From the NCBI GenBank assembly GCA_017984435.1, contig JAGNZK010000021.1:1-47181 (forward strand): a stretch of DNA of 47,181 bases, given 5' to 3'. The notes beneath the pieces were generated by a model. That model saw only the letters and a program-made list of their open reading frames with translations, was not told the DNA's origin and did no database searches. This document shows positions 45,149 to 47,181 of this stretch, piece by piece. A program made the position numbers and the translations under genes. The stretch's first letter is position 1. Each line of letters starts with the position of its first letter. This DNA is from Nitrosomonas sp. Its GTDB lineage: Bacteria > Pseudomonadota > Gammaproteobacteria > Burkholderiales > Nitrosomonadaceae.

Positions 45149-45517
45149 ATGGAATTAAAAGAATACTTAGAACTCGCTGAGAAAAAAGCAGGAAAACAAA
45201 TAGAACTAGCGAAAATACTTGATATCTCTGAAGCTTATATAAGAATGGCAAAAACAGGAAAAAGGGGTCTACCCGATGCAGTATGTATGATGCTTGCGGA
45301 TTATTTAGAGATTGATAGATTAGAAATTATCGCTAAAAGTAACCTCATCACCGAGAAAGATGAAAAACGAAGAAAAATATTAGAAAGTTGTATTTCCAAA
45401 GCTGCAACTATCGCGGCGGCAGCACTAATTTTCGGTGGTAGTTCAATGACTTCCAGCCCTGCTCATGCGGCTATGTCAGAAAACATGAGTGGCAACAATT
45501 TGTATTATGTAAAATAA
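45149..45517 (+). CDS. Phage HTH repressor (DUF3693-like) ending in the attachment site
   Basis: A 122-aa protein. Residues 1-60 form an HTH: ELAEKKAGKQIELAKILDIS as helices before the turn, EAYIRMAKTGKRGLP as recognition region. The C-terminal part has a hydrophobic stretch (about 89-111, AATIAAAALIFGGSSMTSSP), as in DUF3693 phage regulators, perhaps membrane-associated. AAGGGG lies 9 nt upstream of the ATG. It is divergent from the early operon, like rstR and rstA of CTX phage, with paired operators between. Its last codons (NNLYYVK) and stop overlap the right attachment site; in the circular phage the frame would run on for 32 residues. Confidence 0.82.
   Translation: MELKEYLELAEKKAGKQIELAKILDISEAYIRMAKTGKRGLPDAVCMMLADYLEIDRLEIIAKSNLITEKDEKRRKILESCISKAATIAAAALIFGGSSMTSSPAHAAMSENMSGNNLYYVK
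45488..45515 (+). repeat. Right prophage attachment site, dif-like
   Basis: AGTGGCAACAA, TTTGTA, TTATGTAAAAT. The centre is identical to the left site, the XerD-like arm differs at one base, and the XerC-like arm matches E. coli dif at 6 of 11. AATTTGTATTATGT is shared exactly with the left site. It overlaps the 3' end of the repressor gene and its stop codon begins at the last base of the arm. Confidence 0.72.
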
Positions 45518-45538
45518 TAAATATAATAACATTTATAA

Positions 45539-45793
45539 TCAATTACTTACAAAGTGGTCTTTTTTATAACGTTCCAACCTGCTTTCGGCGTGTGAATTTT
45601 GCCTTTTACTAAGCGCTCTACAATAAAGTCGCAGATACTCCATATCAACGCCTGATTCAATCAGGCGTTTTTTTTCCTTCATAACATACCGATAATATTT
45701 TCTTTTTTCAGATTTATTTCTTGTATATCGTATAAACCAATATAGATTATTCAGTTTTGAGAACATTTTTAAGAAATAAGAATGTAACGACAA
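45539..45793 (-). CDS. Small basic hypothetical protein
   Basis: An 84-aa, strongly basic protein (or 75 aa from the internal Met at 45766) with a charged helical C-terminal half (KKRLIESGVDMEYLRLYCRA, RLERYKKD). Not recognised. Its coding region contains a strong rightward terminator on the other strand (45647-45676), so either the sequence serves both purposes or the frame is fortuitous. Composition looks protein-like. It lies just outside the prophage. Confidence 0.5.
   Translation of the reverse strand: MSLHSYFLKMFSKLNNLYWFIRYTRNKSEKRKYYRYVMKEKKRLIESGVDMEYLRLYCRALSKRQNSHAESRLERYKKDHFVSN
45647..45676 (+). terminator. Rho-independent terminator downstream of the repressor
   Basis: AACGCCTGA-TTCAA-TCAGGCGTT (9-bp perfect stem) followed by a further run of T. 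It would end rightward transcription coming out of the prophage repressor gene into host DNA. It is not part of the phage, so this stop exists only in the integrated state. Confidence 0.8.
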
Positions 45794-45961
45794 ATATATT
45801 AAATATTTACCCGTTTAAACATAGAGATAATTGGTTAACTAATGCTATATTATTTAAATATCAGTTTTTATTTCTATTAATGGACTCACAAATAGTTAAA
45901 CTTATCTATTTTAAAATGGATTTTGCAAGTGAAACTCGACAAATAAATGGATGAAAGAATT

Positions 45962-47023
45962 ATGCTAAAAAAAATTATTTATCTTTTGCTTTTTATTTTT
46001 CTATTTACGTTGAAAGCTGCTATAGCTCAGTCAACGCAAGCAACTAATAACAATAACCAAATATATGATAATGAAAATGAGTACTTGAAAAAAATTATAA
46101 AGATTAATACAGATGAGATTGAAATTTTACGCCGAGACCAGATTAATTACAGAATTGAAAAAGATCTGTTGAAAGAGGCATATTCTGCTAATTATGAAAG
46201 AATCAATTTATCCATTACCCTTCTTTTAGGTTTAATAGGGGCTTTCGGAATCTTTGCGACAACAAGGATTAATAGTGTAAACAAGGACTATAGAAAAGAA
46301 TTACAAGAATTAACTGCACTAAAAGTACAATTCGACACAGAGTTAAAAGAAGTTACGCGTAAGCAAGATAAGGTTCAAAATCAAGTAGATGAATTGTCTA
46401 AGGATCAAGTACTAACACTGCAGGTGATGGATATTATTGAAAGAGTAATTAATCATTTAAATATGAAAAATTGGCAGTGGGCGCTGCAATGGATTTCTCA
46501 AGGTCTTCAGATCGATCCAGATAATATTCTTTTATTAGATACAAAAACTCATTGTTTAGTACAACTTGGAGATTACCAAGGAGCTGCTCAAGTGAGCAAG
46601 AAGTTGGTTGGAAGTTCAACTGATAACCCACAACATACTAAATGTGTTTTAAATTTACTGGAAATTTTAGCATTACTTAAAGATGATGATTTCAATGATT
46701 ATTATCAAAAATATAAAGACACAATTTCTAAAGATTATAATGATAATTTGATAGCGGACTTCTTACGCATTTTCAAATTCATAATTGATAATAAACTCGA
46801 CGAAGCCACAAAAATTATTTCTCCATTCGTTAGTATTAGTAGTGGTGAAACTTTCGTACATGCTTTTGAATCTTTGTGGCCGCTAGATATAGCAAAAAAT
46901 TTGATCCCTAAGCTTGAAACTCCTCTCCAAAAAAAATATCTGCAAATTATTATAGATTTCTATTCAGGAAAAATTCACGGAAATAAGGTTAAAGAATTCT
47001 TAGCAACCCAGCAAAGTGCATAA
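45962..47023 (+). CDS. Exported/membrane coiled-coil and TPR-like protein
   Basis: A 353-aa protein of unknown function from ATG 45962 (another ATG lies 5 codons upstream at 45947). It has an N-terminal hydrophobic signal (KKIIYLLLFIFLFTLKAAIA), a second membrane segment (about 82-101, SITLLLGLIGAFGIFATT), a coiled coil (about 108-150, Lys/Glu/Gln-rich) and a C-terminal helical-repeat region with TPR character (NWQWALQWISQGLQIDPDN, LGDYQGAAQVSKKL). Two hydrophobic segments suggest an inner-membrane protein with cytoplasmic repeats. AT-rich coding and position between prophage and IS mark it as accessory. Confidence 0.7.
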   Translation: MLKKIIYLLLFIFLFTLKAAIAQSTQATNNNNQIYDNENEYLKKIIKINTDEIEILRRDQINYRIEKDLLKEAYSANYERINLSITLLLGLIGAFGIFATTRINSVNKDYRKELQELTALKVQFDTELKEVTRKQDKVQNQVDELSKDQVLTLQVMDIIERVINHLNMKNWQWALQWISQGLQIDPDNILLLDTKTHCLVQLGDYQGAAQVSKKLVGSSTDNPQHTKCVLNLLEILALLKDDDFNDYYQKYKDTISKDYNDNLIADFLRIFKFIIDNKLDEATKIISPFVSISSGETFVHAFESLWPLDIAKNLIPKLETPLQKKYLQIIIDFYSGKIHGNKVKEFLATQQSA

Positions 47024-47054
47024 TTTTTTACCAAAAAATGTGATTAGGCTTAAA

Positions 47055-47181
47055 AGAAGTGGCCTCACTTGATTGGACAGTTTTTTGCATTTCTTAAGTG
47101 GAAATCTTGCGTAAATGCCTACCCTGCTTTTTGCATTGCAGGCAGGTTATCGAAGTAGAACTCATTGGGTGTTTTGTCGTC
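47055..47181 (-). mobile_element. IS3-family element, one end, cut by the window edge
   Basis: The terminal sequence GAAGTGGCCTCACTTGATTG (from about 47055) reads inward like an IS3-family repeat and resembles the IR at 36553 (both carry GTGG-C and GGACA at matching places). The transposase 3' end follows inside it on the minus strand. The remainder lies beyond the window. Confidence 0.75.
47119..47181 (-). CDS. IS3-family transposase orfB, C-terminal fragment
   Basis: The last 20 codons before TAG (47119-47121): DDKTPNEFYFDNLPAMQKAG. KTPNE-YFDNLP is the common C-terminal ending of IS3-family orfB (DDE integrase-type) transposases. The gene is truncated only by the window edge, so its integrity cannot be judged. 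Confidence 0.85.
   Translation of the reverse strand, partial: DDKTPNEFYFDNLPAMQKAG

Larger units (their letters stand above)
37431..45515. mobile_element. Filamentous phage (inovirus) prophage
   Basis: An apparently complete inovirus of about 8.06 kb between two dif-like 28-mers. Its structural and replication genes read left in the canonical order: early protein, ssDNA-binding protein, replication initiator, major coat, 104-aa membrane protein, 25-aa peptide, pIII-like adsorption protein, pVI-like protein, Zot. Two cargo genes read left beyond Zot. The repressor and a DUF3653-type gene read right and would be adjacent in the excised circle. No integrase or secretin gene is present, consistent with XerCD-dependent integration and host secretin use as in CTX-type phages. 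No frameshift was seen in any core gene. Confidence 0.88.

Overview
The window looks like a chromosomal segment of a beta-proteobacterium of the Nitrosomonas type. The grounds are gene content and order (lptC-lptA-lptB-rpoN-hpf-ptsN-hprK; a glycogen cluster with two GH57 enzymes; ffs-dnaX-ybaB) and moderate GC with AT-rich accessory DNA. The genus is an inference from memory of such gene neighbourhoods, not a computed assignment.

Layout. (1) 0.2-11.0 kb: glycogen metabolism. glgB reads left; divergent from it run glgC, a GH57 alpha-glucan hydrolase, a GH57 4-alpha-glucanotransferase, pgi and glgA. Together they cover synthesis, branching, remodelling and the link to glucose-6-phosphate. (2) 11.0-15.2 kb: a tandem duplication of a two-gene module, a small exported protein (+) facing a BBP2-like outer-membrane porin (-). 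Both copies keep the same leader with a 23-bp-spaced direct repeat. (3) 16.0-22.0 kb: lptC-lptA-lptB (LPS export), rpoN, hpf, ptsN, hprK (sigma-54 / PTS-Ntr regulation), ubiX. (4) 22.0-27.5 kb, leftward: fau-like cyclo-ligase, mutY, a Rof-like Rho antiterminator, then a lipid/envelope trio (DAGK-family kinase, MJ1255-type glycosyltransferase, LpxH-like phosphatase). (5) 28.0-34.0 kb: surface-polysaccharide genes (SGNH hydrolase, UDP-GlcNAc 2-epimerase, heparinase II/III protein, radical SAM enzyme, Gfo/Idh/MocA oxidoreductase). (6) 34.3-36.5 kb: 4.5S RNA, dnaX, ybaB. The usual next gene, recR, is not found; an accessory region starts instead.

(7) 36.5-47.2 kb: accessory island. Degenerate IS3 and IS256 remnants lie at the left and an IS3-type transposase end at the right edge. 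Between them is an apparently intact filamentous-phage (inovirus) prophage, about 8.06 kb, bounded by two similar dif-like 28-mers (37431-37458 and 45488-45515). It encodes, reading left, a 54-aa early protein, an ssDNA-binding protein, a rolling-circle initiator, the major coat protein, a 104-aa membrane protein, a 25-aa pVII/pIX-like peptide, a pIII-like adsorption protein, a pVI-like protein and Zot. Two cargo genes follow: an 82-aa repeat protein and a 411-aa protein with five 36-37-aa repeats, a membrane segment and an SH3 domain. Reading right are an HTH repressor and a DUF3653-type protein.

Most interesting observation: the right attachment site overlaps the last codons of the repressor, and the left site continues the same frame. 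In the excised circle the repressor would gain 32 C-terminal residues, so integration itself would decide which repressor form is made. This resembles integration-dependent immunity in some mycobacteriophages, but here it is a prediction from sequence. The repressor/early-gene intergenic region carries two near-identical operators, one of them between the -35 and -10 of the leftward early promoter.
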